NCBI RefSeq assembly: GCF_028502605.1
Contig: NC_079237.1
Coordinates: 2,170,001-2,234,000 of the forward strand
Direction of reading: 5' to 3'
DNA: 64,000 bases
Source: Trichoderma breve
Taxonomy: Eukaryota; Ascomycota; Sordariomycetes; Hypocreales; Hypocreaceae
Each line of letters opens with the position of its first letter. Position 1 is the stretch's first letter. Below are positions 22,501 through 34,800 of the stretch, piece by piece. Under the pieces are notes generated by a model. That model had not been told where the DNA came from and searched no databases. It saw only the letters and a list, made by a program, of their open reading frames with translations. The translations under genes and the position numbers were made by a program.

Positions 22501-23114
22501 CCAATCGAATTCGCCCTCAAAGCCGCATCGTTCGATTGCACGCCCGCAATGGCGCCCTGTATAAATTTCGCTCTCGTGTCGTGGTCCGCATCGTCCCAGC
22601 CATGCTTGCCGCCTGACTCGTGCTTCCAATGCCACTCAAAGGCCTTTTGTGCCGCGTTAAGGCGCACCCACTGCCAGAACTGATACACGAACCACTCATC
22701 TATCTCCTCGGCATGGGGGGCCATATCTGAATAGACAAAGTCATATGCCGCAGGCTCAGTTGCATTGACCGTGGCCACGATGCGCCGCAGCTGCATCAGC
22801 GACAGGGAGTCGGTGGGGGCATGCTGTGGGATTTGCGCTCGGTTCGCATTATTAGTATTGTTATTACCACCCGAGGCTGCAGGAGGAAGCATCGTGGAGC
22901 TGCCGCCCTGCCGTTGTGATTGTTGTTGGGACTGCTGAAGGGGGCTTCTGGACGACGAGAGTGGCGGCAGCAATGGAGCTGGAGATGGGGCTGGGGAGTC
23001 GTCAATCGCGGATTCGTCCGCGGAGTAGTCAATGGCCTCCTCCGCTGCCTCTGTGGAGGCCTCGTTCGACGACGCCTGGGCCGTTTTCGCTGAGGGCCAC
23101 AAACTATTCATCAT
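19509..23114 (-). CDS. ham-2: STRIPAK complex subunit HAM-2 / Far11 / STRIP1
   Basis: Scaffold subunit of the striatin-interacting phosphatase and kinase complex. In Neurospora HAM-2 is needed for hyphal fusion and sexual development; Far11 acts in yeast pheromone arrest and TORC2 signalling. Seven exons on the minus strand: 23114-22312, 22246-22113, 22033-21945, 21867-20989, 20909-20606, 20544-20415 and 20349-19509. All junction phases agree, giving about 1059 residues. The N-terminal half matches the N1221 domain (SLMQLRRIVATVNATEPAAY, EWHWKHESGGK). The C-terminal half matches the DUF3402 domain (LSHVLKFEYLTQLLLDSNYL; FSRRNFFSLINYLRVMQKIC; RRYPEKIAADIRIAMREEQD). Between them lie a proline-rich linker and an acidic stretch. 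The donor of exon 5 (GTGGGT) was chosen because it restores the conserved LSH-x-FEY segment. The start at 23114 has an immediate second Met at 23111. Confidence 0.92.
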
Positions 23115-23647
23115 GGACGACGGGACGTGGCGGTTTCTCGTTACTTGTGGTACATTGCGGGGTCCCGCCAAAGATTCGTCGTCAGGGGTGTTGGTTAATC
23201 CATGGAGGCTGTGTGATACAGCTACTTGAACGAAGAATATGAAAGATGTTCGATAGACAAGTCTTGTCGCGTGCTAATGCTGGTCATGTGCCGGTGATTC
23301 AATGCTGCAGCTCCCAAGTTTGGAGCTTGAGGTTAAGGTGTGGTTTAACTCTGCAACTGGAGGGGTCTTGGTTGAGCTCTAGCGGAGCTCCAATTGGCTG
23401 AACCACCCTGGACGTCCCCTGAGGTACTGGTGTAGCGTCAAGTGCTGGACAGGTACCTCCAAAGCACTACCTGTAACATCATCACTTTTGCCAGCCCTGG
23501 AGACGAAATTCGGGTTCGAAACATGGCGAGCATTGTGCCTTAATTTTTATAGAAGATAAACTGAATCGCTCAAAGGGCTTCAGTTTACAGCCCAATTATT
23601 TACATAAGCATTGTATATACAGTAGAAAATTCCGCCATGATGCCGGT
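23115..23647. other. intergenic region
   Basis: Between the 5' end of ham-2 and the 3' end of the DUF2011 gene, which are in tandem on the minus strand. It should carry the ham-2 promoter. No other signal seen. Confidence 0.5.
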
Positions 23648-24579
23648 TTACTCTTCATCGGAAGAGCCGTCCTCCGACTCATCACCTCCGCCATTCTCGC
23701 CCTTCCCAGCCTTTCTCTTTGCCTTTCTTCTCGCCTTCTTCAACTTGTTCAATCTCTTCTTCTTCTCTTTCACCTGCTCCTCCTTATCAGCCATCTTCTG
23801 CTTCGCTGCTGCCTCAGCCTGCTCCTTCGCCCTTGCTTTTTTCCTCATTGCTATTCTGCTCTTCTTCCCCAGCCGTTTCCTCTTCGCTTGCTGCTCATCG
23901 TCGGCACCTGTGATATTCACCCCTTCCCCGGGGCGGGCTTTTCTCGTGACTTTGATGTTTGTGACTCGCCAGGGGAGCTCAAGACCCCATTCTCTTATTT
24001 TAGATCGCGCAAGGATGTCTTCTCCGCTCACTGCTGCCATCTCGTACTGGTGTTTCTTCTCCGGTGACAGGTCTGTTACCAGGTAGTATGATAACGGCCT
24101 GCCTCTGGCAAGTTTGCCTTCTACAATTCTGTCGTGATTTTCAAGAACAACTTTTGGTGCCGGACCAGCCGTGCTGAAGAGCCGAAAGGTGTAGGCTTCA
24201 TCCTCAGCTTCGGCACCTTCGTTAGATGCAGACTCATCTGCAGGAGTGTTTGGTTCACTCTCCGAATCAGAGCTGAGTCCGTCGTCTTCTTTTGTACCAT
24301 TAGCCTGAGGCCTGCTAGGCCCAGCCAAGGTGTCCTGTGGTTTCGGCGCACGAAATGCACTCTCGTCTATTCCAAGAGCTTTGGCGATTTGCGCATTAAG
24401 CCATGCTTCCCGGTCTGCATCTCCTTCACTCTCGCTCCACGAAGACTCATCCGATGCATGTAGGTCCTCCCGTCGGACTCTGTTCACAGAATTAGCTCTC
24501 ACATATCTACCATTTGGATAACTGCGACCGAGAGGGACACAGTAAACCCATACCTCTTTGCATCGGGCAGCTCAAACAT
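23648..24579 (-). CDS. DUF2011-family protein, nucleolar-like basic tail
   Basis: Exons 24579-24554 and 24479-23648 give 285 residues; the junction (phase 2) restores Arg in MFELPDAKRVRREDL. The N-terminal half is acidic and serine-rich. A central block, AYTFRLFSTAGPAPKVVLEN through SKIREWGLELPWRVTNI, matches my recollection of the fungal DUF2011 domain. The C-terminal third is a long Lys/Arg/Glu helix (KKKRLNKLKKARRKAKRKAG) ending in an acidic tail. Such tails are typical of nucleolar or ribosome-assembly proteins, but that role is inference; the family has no established function that I know. The gene is on the same strand as ham-2 and vib-1. Confidence 0.8.
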
Positions 24580-26220
24580 GGTGGCTCGCCAGGCTGAGGA
24601 AATATGTGATATCGGTTTTTCTTCGCCCCCAATGGCTAAGCATGAGCTATATTTAGTCGCAGTCAATCGGCGTTGCAGAATTCCAAATTCGAGATAAGAT
24701 GAAAAACAAATGGGTATATGCAGTTGATATGCGCCTCAACGAATCACGTCTCAATCAAATCCAAACCAACATAAAACGAGGCTGTGAAAAGAAAATCCCC
24801 CGGCAGTTTCTTAGGCGCGGCTTATCTTATCAAGAGTACAAAGTACATTGCTGCAGTCAGCACGCGCCCGGCTGCAGCAGGTTATTAGTACTTTTAAACG
24901 CTCGCACTTGTACGCTTCAAACAAAGTACCTCATACTTTACGCTATCTCAAATCTTCTCCAAGACACACTTCAAGTTACACACACATACACACCATTCCA
25001 CCCCCTATATCCATCCCGTTCACAACCTCCCTCCTTCTTCGGGTCTTAATCAAGAATCCGCAACTTCTCTTCTGAGAAAAATAAACATAAAATTAAAAAT
25101 AAAATAAAAAACAAAGGAAAAAAAGAAGCCGGAGGCCAGGAACCTTCGGTCCGCAAAGCCTCCATCTCGGCCCCCACGCTCCGAAATCCAACTCGGGCAA
25201 AATGCACGAGAGAAACAATGTAAGCAGAAAAAACTTAACCTGCATGAGGAGATTATAAATTACATTTTTTGTTCTTTAATCTATTTTGCATTTACCCTCT
25301 CCAATACCACGCCGCCGTGCTAAAATAGAGAAAGGGAGAAAAAAAAAACGGAACTTGTCCTGCCGTGTAACACAACTTACAGGTTGTATACACACCCTTG
25401 GGTCACATCTCATGTGGGCGTGTCCCATGCGAGCCAAGGCCATTTTCACGCAAATTAACCACCGCAATTTCGATACAGAGCGGCTTTTTTTGTGATCTTG
25501 AGCCCGTGGTTTTCTCTTCTTTTCCCCGATTCATCCTAGGCAATCAAAGGGGAATAAAAAATAGTCTGAAAAGTGCGTTCTAAACAAAAGTGCCATGATC
25601 GTAGCTACATGTGCTTCCTCCCCAACCTCCTTGTTCAGCCTGGTTGTCGTCCAATCATTGCGTCGAACAAACTTCTTCAACATAATCACTCATCTCGCTA
25701 GCAGGAATCAATCGGCCCATCAGAACTTGCTTGTATTGTGGTATCTCAGCGTCGCCCAGTACCTAAGCCATAGGTAACTTCATGCCCGTGGCTCCGACGA
25801 CCTTGACGCCATACCAGATGAATCATTTTTGCCACCGTTCCCATGACCTGCATATCCAAAGTCCATGTGCTATCCTAATATATACATACACACACACGAA
25901 AATATACAGTCGTACACATGTGCGTATACGTATGCGTATATATATGCATGCATATACTCCGTAGAAATGAATCCTACCAAGAAATAAATCCCTCCCAAGA
26001 GACTCGCCTATTACGCCGCAGAATCAAAACGTCGTTATACACGTACCCAACCCATCATACTGAAAAAGAAAATCCGCCATAATTTACACCAAAATTTAAA
26101 AAAAGGGGGGTTCAAGTTGAAGTGATATACTCTGTGAAAACAGCTTGCCAAAGAGGCAGCGGCATGGTATTACCAGTCAGGAGCATTGCCCTTTAGATGC
26201 CTTGAAGGATGTTGAAAACC
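24580..26220. other. intergenic region, AT-rich, with simple repeats
   Basis: Between the DUF2011 gene start and the vib-1 stop. An A-rich run sits at about 25075-25125 and alternating pyrimidine-purine tracts at 25878-25957 (separate entry). It should include the vib-1 3' UTR, which may be long, and the DUF2011 promoter. No supported gene. Confidence 0.55.
25878..25957. repeat. alternating pyrimidine-purine tracts (Z-DNA-prone)
   Basis: Bases 25878-25898 (21 bp, mostly CA/TA) and 25911-25957 (47 bp, mixed CG, TA, CA and TG steps) alternate strictly between pyrimidine and purine. The second tract is not a plain dinucleotide repeat. It ends inside the word TACTCCGTA (25955-25963). Confidence 0.85.
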
Positions 26221-28261
26221 TTAGTTTGCGTTCCATGAGTAGTTGTGCATGGGTTCAAAGGAGCCACGAGACTCAGCCTTAACCGATGATGCAGCTGCCG
26301 TCCCCGCCTTGTAAGGCTCGTGGGGAAAAGAGTACGGCCTTGCGTCAGCGCTGGCATAAGCTGTGCTCGAACTGTTTTCCCCCGCAGCCGAAGTAGACCA
26401 TGCCTGTGACGGTGGATAGTATTCCCTCGAAGAGGTCGAACCATGTGTAGATGTTCCGTATCGGTACTCAGGCGATTCGCTGTTGTTTATAGAGTTGGTA
26501 GCGTGGACGGATTGTTGTCCACTCTGTCGGGGGCTTTTGTTTGGGCGTCCGTTGTCGACATATCTAGGAATGCTCAGAGCGCTATCTGCATGGCCGCTCA
26601 CTGCTGATGTGGTCGTGCTAGCCGGCAATTGAGACCCTGAAGTTGGCTGTTGTACGTAGGTGTACTGCCCACGAGCTGATGACGGCTGCTCATTTGCCCC
26701 AATCGAAAGGGGCAAGGGTGGTATCGCGGACTGAAGTGGTAGTTCCTGAGGGTCTGAAGTATAGTTGGACACTTTGGAATACGTATCAGCACCCATCGTC
26801 GCTGTGGGGTAGTTCCCTGCACCGGATGAGGCGACTTGGGAGATGGAGGTGTTGCTGCTGCTGGCACTCCATGTTGAGTATTGGCTTCAGAGTCATCCTT
26901 GTTAGAAAGATATACCACAGGTACGTCTTGATTCGACTCACTTTGATCTCATTGAACTCAGCTGCCCACTCCCAGGGACCTTGGGAGAGCTAAAGGTAAA
27001 ACTCGATCGTGGCACTTGAATGTCCACGCTTCTCTTGAGCTCTTGAGGCTTCACGCTTAATGCGCCAGCGACAACGCCCAAACCCGTCTCCACCAAAGCC
27101 TGGCCCCTTGAGCCAGCGCTCGATCCAAGCAGAGGAATCTCTTTACGAGCCTGGAAGTTCCGTGGACTACGGCCTCTTACTACAATAGGGGCCGTCGTGG
27201 ATTCCGTCAAGACGACCTTAGTGTTGTCAGACAAGGTTCCAAACACTTTGAGATGGAGCACAAAATGCTGCTGAAGCTCCTTCCGTCGACCGTTGTTTGC
27301 AGTAGCACTGTTCCAACATTAGGCATACACTCAAAAGGAGGCAGGGGAGAAAAGAGAGGGTAGTTAGAAGGAGAGTAAGGGGCTCAACATACATTCTAAA
27401 CTGCAGTCGACGCCAGCCGATGGGATAGACTGCGTAGTCGCCTTCAGGCTCAGAACCATCATCCTGGAAAGGGATCAAGGGAAGAGCGGCAGGCTCTTGA
27501 TCCGGGGTCTGGTTGATTTCGGGGGCGTTGGGTGGGGGAGTCTTCCATGGAATGACAATGAGGCGAACAGGATTGCCATCAACAGACTCAATAGCAGATA
27601 TGGCGACCTCCATGTTAGACACTGGAAGGGTTTCATTACTCTCGTTTACCACAGAGAGTTGTCCTCTTGGGGTGATCAGAGAGCCGCTAATTTGAAACAG
27701 GTTCCGTCGGTAGCAGGTTAATTCGGGCTGTAGAGCAGTTCCATCGCTAGCGGTCGATGGCATCTCGGAAAGGAAAAACATGCCATGGAGCTGAGCCGAT
27801 AGTTCCAGTTGCTGCACCCGGCCTTGTTGATCCACGATGGTATGTTTATCCTGTGTCCGCCTAAAAGCCAGCAGTTTGTGATCCTGATTTACCGTCAAAC
27901 GAGAGCCATCATCTCGCAAGTCCTGGACGATTTCTTGGTATGCGGCCGGTTCAGTTTGCGAGAAGGGCCTCTTGAGACTGGAGTAGCCATGCTGAGCGGG
28001 CAGGGTCTGTTGCGAGTGGCGATCATACGCAATAGAGTCTTCCTGGGAATACCGCCCATAGGAGTAGGACTGATCATGGCCGCTGCGAGGACGGCCTGGA
28101 AGAGGGGATGCCGACGCCGAACTGTGAAAGCCAGAGTCCATGGTTGTCGTGCCGAGTCTGTTGGCAAGATGAGCAGATCCGTTGTAGGTGGACCAGAAAC
28201 TAGAATGGGCAGGCTCTCCTCTGAGGTCTGACATGGTTACTGGGTATGCTGTTGCTGTCAT
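26221..28261 (-). CDS. vib-1: NDT80/PhoG-domain transcription factor, VIB-1/XprG type
   Basis: Exons 28261-27393, 27307-26942 and 26884-26221 give about 632 residues; all junctions are phase 2 and in frame. The NDT80-like DNA-binding domain spans roughly residues 130-345. It begins KLLAFRRTQDKHTIVDQQGR, continues QPELTCYRRNLFQISGSLIT, YAVYPIGWRRLQFR and LHLKVFGTLSDNTKVVLTES, and ends with the basic motif VVRGRSPRNFQARKEIPLLG. The long low-complexity C-terminal half is rich in Ser, Tyr and Gln. Among fungal NDT80 proteins the wording best matches VIB-1 (Neurospora) and XprG (Aspergillus) rather than the meiotic Ndt80 type. Those proteins control heterokaryon-incompatibility genes, extracellular proteases and the carbon-starvation response. 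An alternative start is the ATG at 28234 (MSDLRGEP). The upstream intergenic region is about 13 kb. Confidence 0.88.
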
Positions 28262-28675
28262 TATGGGCGCATGTCCCTCTGTGTCTTTACGTTTGTTGAG
28301 GATGCCGCGACGAGACTTTGTTTGGAGTAGATGATTGGATTCAGGGGCTGATGTCGCAATAGATAAAGAGATAGGTAACGAAGTTTGTGTTGTTACTTTG
28401 CCACTTAGTAGTAGGTAGGCTGGCTCAGAGCGTTCCTCGAAGGAAGGAGGACGTTTAAGTAGAAGAACCGATGGGTTCGAATGAAGAAGTTGTAAACAGG
28501 ATAGAATGTGAAAGATGATAAACAAGAGGCATGCCCACAGATATTAAATGGAGCTTCAGGACGGCAGATGGTGGAGGGGAGCGGTTGGTAGATAGTGGTT
28601 GGCAGATTTAAAAGGCCCGGCACTGAAGCGGGAGTGGTAGGATATCGATCCTATTATTACCCACAAGTGCGTACC

Positions 28676-28704
28676 TGTATGTGTGTGTGCGCATATGTGT
28701 GCGT
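28676..28704. repeat. 29-bp alternating pyrimidine-purine tract
   Basis: Strict alternation of TG, TA, CG and CA steps, about 415 bp upstream of the vib-1 start codon. Confidence 0.8.
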
Positions 28705-30422
28705 CTATAAAGATGGCCAGATGGTCCATGACGGGCTTGCGGGCAGATACACCCGGTGAGGGCCATCGGTCCTTGCACCCCAGGGACGGGACCTAATACA
28801 AGAATGGCCTTCTGTCTACGGAGAAGGCCCAGGGACGCTGGTCCACTCCGGCCCAAGATCCATGCTCTCTTCACGAGCAAAAGGACTCTAGTAAGGCTAA
28901 GTTGAAATCGATTCGGACTCTTTGACACAAGCGCCGGTCAGACGCAGTGGACTTGTGAAGAAAATAGCCCAGTAAGTTACCGTGCATGCAGCCATTCTTG
29001 GAAGGAGGACGGGGGTATGCGGCGGCAGTGGAAGGGGGCCAAACTCGGATCTCGTTCATCAGACGCTTGAGGGGGGATCCCAGGGATTCCCTGCAAGCTT
29101 TTGGCCTTTGACATCCGGTCCAGCAATCGTGCATGCCCGAAATTCGTGCAAGAGAGCATATGTATCGCCGGCCTTGTTCGTCCATTTCATTCATCATATC
29201 CAGGGGGGGCGTGCCCGCGATCTCTTTCTCTCTGGCCATTATTTTTGCTTTTTTGTTCGAGGCGACATCTCAAATTGCTTTTTCATGCAGACTTGCAATT
29301 TCTCTCTCTCTTTCTTTCGTTGTCTTCTTGCGTTGTATCTCTACTGCAGAAGTGAGACCCGAAATATGGACAGAATACCAGTCATTTCTTCTAATCCTTT
29401 TTCTTTCTGGTCAACGGTGGGCCGCAACTCCGTCCGACGCGAGACATGAGCAACGCCTTGAACATTGATTCTACCAGTTATTTAAAAGGTCAGGGAGATT
29501 TTCCCTGATTCGAAATGAGAATGCCTACTCCGTAGTGCTCGCTGTGCTTGTACACCCCTCCCCCCTTGAGAGCGACGTCCGCTTTCCTTTCTGTTTTGCG
29601 TGCAAGAAGACAGAGAGAGGCACATTCGGGGGCTTTTTGCTGATGGCCCATGCTAACCCTGCTAGTACCTGATGGTACGGAGTACAGGTACAAGTGGTAT
29701 GTAGTAATTCGTATGTTATTGTAACGTGTGGTATTGCATGGACGGAGTAAACGTGGGCGCACATCAATCTCACCAGTACGCTTTCAGAGCGCACGAGATT
29801 TCCCTGTTACGAGCACTCTCTGTCTAGGTATGTCGAAAAAGGGCCCGCCCTCTAGCCTCTGCATGTACCGAGTGGGCGTGGGGACGGTTCTGCCGAGACG
29901 TACACCAGGGGGGGCTGATGACTGGCGCAGGGCCTCGAGGCTAGGTGATGGAAAGGAAACATGGTTGTTACCCGGCTCGGCATGGTGGAAAGGTTAGGTT
30001 GAGGAGCCAGGGTGCGGTGGAGCGCGTTGCTCATCTCAAGACGAGATTCTCACAAGCCGCTGAAGGATGCATTCCGGAACCTAGCGAACCAAAGGTGGTG
30101 CTCGTGCAGTCAGAGGCAGAATACTCCGAGGCCAAGATTAAACCAGGCTAGTTGTGCTGTTGCCAAAGACAGCTCGTTTCTAGAAACCGGCAGTGAATGG
30201 AACACAGCACCGAGGCGGAAGGGCAAAGACTGGAATTGTCTCTCGAACCGGCCTGCACGCGGCTTTTGTCCGTGCTTTGTAAAAGTACTCCGTGGACGTT
30301 ATGAGCCAAGAAGCCGTGTAGGGCCGTGCAGAGACAAGACAGAAGAGTACTCCATACTGCTCCGTAAGTATTAAACTGCGACCAGGTAGGGCAGCCGCGC
30401 CAGAAGTCAAGACGAGGCAAGT

Positions 30423-30443
30423 CAAGACAAGACAAGACAAGAC
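30423..30443. repeat. CAAGA pentanucleotide repeat
   Basis: About four tandem copies of CAAGA, a short microsatellite in the vib-1 upstream region. Confidence 0.8.
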
Positions 30444-31814
30444 GCCGGTCTCGAGAGCCACTTGCAGGGATCAAGGTGGAGGCGCACCTCGACGGCCGGA
30501 GGAGGATCCCTGACCAGAGGGAGAAGGTGTCCAGGTAGTGGCGCGGTGCGGTGCGGTAGCAATAAGCTGTGCAGGGAGCTGGACCTGCAAATAAGCTAAA
30601 GGATGCGTGTGTGCAAGTCCCTCGCACATGTTCGATGTTGTGCTCGTTTGTACGCTTGTACCGAGAGGGTAAACTGTTAGCACCGATTTTGCTTTGCCTT
30701 GAAGGCTGGGACGGACTCGAAATCGGCCGATTGACACCCGTGTATGCGGTGGATATGGACGGCTGGCCCTCTCCGCGTATTATCCGTGATGGATCACTGC
30801 ATCTTTGTCTCTCGCAGGTATTGGTGCTTTACACGGGAAGCCCAAATTTGAACAAGGGACCAAAGCAAAGAGAGCTCCTGCTGCTATTCGAGGAATTTGT
30901 TCCACGTCCGCCGAATCTCCCCGTTAAGATAGGAGGCGACGACGAGGGGGGAACAGCAGGGGGGATAAAGATAGGTACTCTTCCATGAAGTATCGTACAG
31001 TAAGGGTGTATAGACCAGCTTGCTCCAGAGGGCCAATCACCTTCGCGTGTGTGTTCGTCCGATCAAAGTGTGTCGAGCGGCTAATCAGGTAGATTGTGAG
31101 ATGATCTCGTGGTGGCGGCGCGAACAAGACTGCCGCCTAAGTCAATGCTACTATCACCGATGGCCCCCCATTCATCCACGCCTTAGTAAAGACGAAGGGG
31201 GGAGCGAACGAGGGGCGTGCCGAAACATTGTCGGAAGAAACATTGCCTGAGAAGTAGTACAAGCAACAAATACCACTGCTAGCCATTATTGGAGAGAAGA
31301 TGAAGAGGATGGGTGGGTTTGAAACGGGTTGACGGTGGAGCATGGGCATGGGACCAAGGGGCCTTGTCTACAGGTACTTGTATAACCTGTTTGCATCGAT
31401 GATGGGCTGAAGCTTGATTGACTCATGGTATCTGCGGGAAATCGTGACCCACGAGTATCAATAATCGGCCTCTGGGGACAAGCATACGAGGTAATACTCC
31501 GTACTCTATACATCCAGTCTGGGGCACTGCACCATGTGTGTACTCATACTTGTAGGTACCATAACATATTGAGAAGGGCAAGAGAGACTAGTAGGGAGGC
31601 ACTGTCATTGTCCAGGCAGAGAGGGAGGAGCTCCAAGAACCATGTTCAAGGGCATTCACATATGTGTATGTTTCGTACGAAATACATGCTCCGTACATGC
31701 AGCCAGAAGCGTAGTAAGATATGATACAGAGAGCGGGACTCTGTCGTACTCGTAAACGTGGGAGGTGGGAAGAGAGAGATAAAGTGATGATAATGAGAGC
31801 GAGTGGGCGCGTGA

Positions 31815-31842
31815 GTATGTGTGTGTGCATGTGTGTGCGTGC
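31815..31842. repeat. 28-bp alternating purine-pyrimidine tract (GT-rich)
   Basis: GT-rich tract with embedded GC and AT steps, strictly alternating; the third of its type within 6 kb. Confidence 0.8.
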
Positions 31843-34800
31843 CTGTGTGCGTGATGGCGCAACAAAGAGGAATTCGTCACAAACAAAGACATGAATGCGA
31901 GCAAGCGAGGCGGCAAGGCTCTCGCCGCAGAGAGCCAAATATGAAAAACACCTTCGTTGCCAATGTTGCCACCATCTCCGAGGATTTGCTCAGAAGAGCG
32001 GCGTCGGACGGAGGGCAAGCCGAGGACAGGAATGCCGCAGTCTGGCCTCGGTCTGGCGCGCCCCCCAATGCCGTGCCCTCCTAGTACCCTATTTCAGATC
32101 ATCCTTGTTCGTGATGTGCCTATCGCAACCACCGTCTCTGCATTGCCTGAAGAGTGGCGTAACGATGCGTAAGGGTGCAGGAGAAGGCCTCGAGACAATG
32201 CGGAGGATAGTCCACCCTGGCCAAATGCGGAAGCTCGCGCAGGCCGGCTGTGTCCTGACTGGCCATCCAGAGACGAAGATGAAGAAGAATCAAGAGTGGA
32301 CTCGGTGGGCTCTCTCTAGCTGTCGATCTGGCCTTGGGTCATCAGTCAGTGATCAGTCGGCTATAGACCCACCGCGGCCGGGTGGTGACAAGGCACATGG
32401 GCAAGAAGAAACACATTGTCCAGGTCGAGATGCTGCAGTTCTCAGGTTGTACGAGCCACCCCGGTGCGACTTTGGTTCTTTCTTCTTTATTCGCCCTTCC
32501 ACGGCTCCTCTTTCTTCTTCACAACTCGATTTCCCGTGCTCTGGTTCGTCTGCTGTAGACTGGGGTAGCGCACGATCTAGACACTGATCAACTTTAGCCG
32601 TGAGGGGATGAATGAGTTATGCCCCATGTCAACTTCAACAACCCGAGTCCCCGTGATAAAGCCGTGTGACTAATGACGACAGGGCGAGAGGCGGAAGGGG
32701 GGAAAGGGAAGAGAATATTGCCAGAGGCTGAAGTTGAGTCTTGTAAGAGATGCTGAATGGATAGGCGATAGACTTGGAATCACTGCATCTATGTAGGTAA
32801 GGTAGGGAGCAACAAGTGAGATAGATGCTTGTCGTTGGGGATGTTGCGCCGGTCAGCGATCCAAGGCAAGGGCCATCAGGCACTTGTACTCGGTACTCAT
32901 GATAGGCTCCTGCCAAGGTGTCTCTTTACACCGCTTCAGCGAATAACTTTAGTATCAGGTACCTAGCAGGCATTGGATGCCATGTGCCCTTGCCTCAGGC
33001 ATCGCAGCTTCCCGCCTGTCTCCGGTTACAGAACTTTACCTTGTTCATCTCCAGGGCTGTATGGATGTGCTCACCACCAGCACTGAACATCTTAACTCCG
33101 ACAACCTTGCTGTTGAAGCTTTGCTGACCTACAGGCTACAGATACAGTAATGGGCCCTGAAATTATACCGAGAACAAAAGCTTACTTGTCTGACTAGAGT
33201 CTCTCAGCTGCGCCAGAACGCCCATCGAAAATCTAATTCTCCGTTCGCCCGCTCCATCGAGTCGACGCTCCGCCTAGAAGCAATAGACGGCAGCTGTCCA
33301 TGGGGGTCGCGCATGTACAGGAATCTCCTGCGCCGCCTGTGGCTGCGGCTTGCTTCTCTGAGGCCGGTGATTTGAAACCTGATGGTGTACGGCGCAGGCC
33401 TTCCGGAGGCTCCTCAAGGTTTCCTGGCCCACCCAGTCTTCTCTTTCGGTGCCCCTGCGCCTCTTGCGCCCCTGCAATCACTCGTCCCGCGGCGCCCCGT
33501 AAGGCAGGTACCCCGACCAAGCCACTTGGGGCCTTGTTTTTGACGCCTGCATATGCACGGCCACGGAGTGTCTGCGGTTATATTTCGACTGCTTCTTGAC
33601 GGCAATGCTCTAGGCTGCGTGAGGCCTAGTTTGGCCCCCACCAAGATGCTCATGCTCTCTCGAGTCGAGTCCCGCATCAGCATGGACAGCTCCACTCAGC
33701 ACATCCATCACCTGAATTGCTTTGAAAGACAAGACGCGGCTGTCAACTCCACTTGCGTGCGATTTCTGAATCAAACAGTACGGATACGGAGTGCTCGTAG
33801 AGGTAGTCCGAGGGCGAATTAGCCTTTTGCTCGACTCAAGCGAGTGGGAGTGTCCCACAAAGATCCCCGAAAGCCGCCTCGTGTATTTGCAAATCAGGTC
33901 ATGTACGCCTTCTGACATTAGCATCGCTTATTCACCGGAGGCTCGTTAAATTCAATCCTGGGCAAAGGACATACTGGTACAAGAACTACACCGTGGGCGA
34001 TTGTCCGTTCTCTTTTTCGTCTTGCCCGCAATCGGCTACAAGGCAGCGACACCTGCAGTACATGCCCGGAGTATATATCGGCGCCTTCTCTAGGCTTCAA
34101 CCTTTCGGACAGTCCAAGGCATGGGTATAATGCCCAGTCACGGCTGTCCTTTCTGGCATCGTGTGCATGAATTCTCAATCAGCCGTGGTATATGGAGACT
34201 ACAAGGGACAAGGTACCGTGCGGAGTTTGCGGAGACGCGGTTGACCCGTCAAGGCAAGGCATGGCAATCATGGCAAGGCTACGCCCAGGGCTACTGTCTT
34301 TGATTGGACATGTGCGGCACGGATTCTACTTGCTTGTAACAGTCACGGCCAAAGGAAAGCCCGGATTGTCTGCGAGCTTGCTGGCACTCCCTTGCAGACA
34401 CCAGTGAAAACTTTATCGATTATCACACTCTACAGTAGCATCCGGCAGGCTCGCCGCTGAGATCCACAGCGGACGCGCCATTCCTAGCAGGGTAGACACA
34501 TAGTCGTGCCTGGCCAACTGCCGAGAAGAATCGTATGCATGGTACCTTGGGAAATGCATGCGGGTGCAGAGTTGTGCTACGGAAATAAGGTCGTGCTCGT
34601 CCGCGGCGCCCGATGACAGTTGTGCTGCGAGTTGATTCAACTACTACCTCGTTCTACTACAGGACTTCTGTATGCCGCTTTTCTCACAGCATCGAGTGCT
34701 ATCGAGGAAATTCATGTCATTAACAGAGCATTAACGTTAGGTTTAACATCGAGTTTTTGAAGTCAGCTCGTTTGAGATCAGACACCCATGGTGGTGTTTG

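Noticed and set aside
26221..28261. vib-1 gene read as a velvet-family regulator
   Set aside because: The conserved blocks are those of the NDT80/PhoG DNA-binding domain, not the velvet domain.
28470..28490. GGTTCGAAT, resembling a tRNA B box
   Set aside because: No A box at the correct distance upstream and no clover-leaf pairing around it, so it is not a tRNA gene.
31895..32587. 230-codon open frame (+) within the vib-1 upstream region
   Set aside because: Begins with a near-cognate codon region, has no recognisable domain, and overlaps several other frames.
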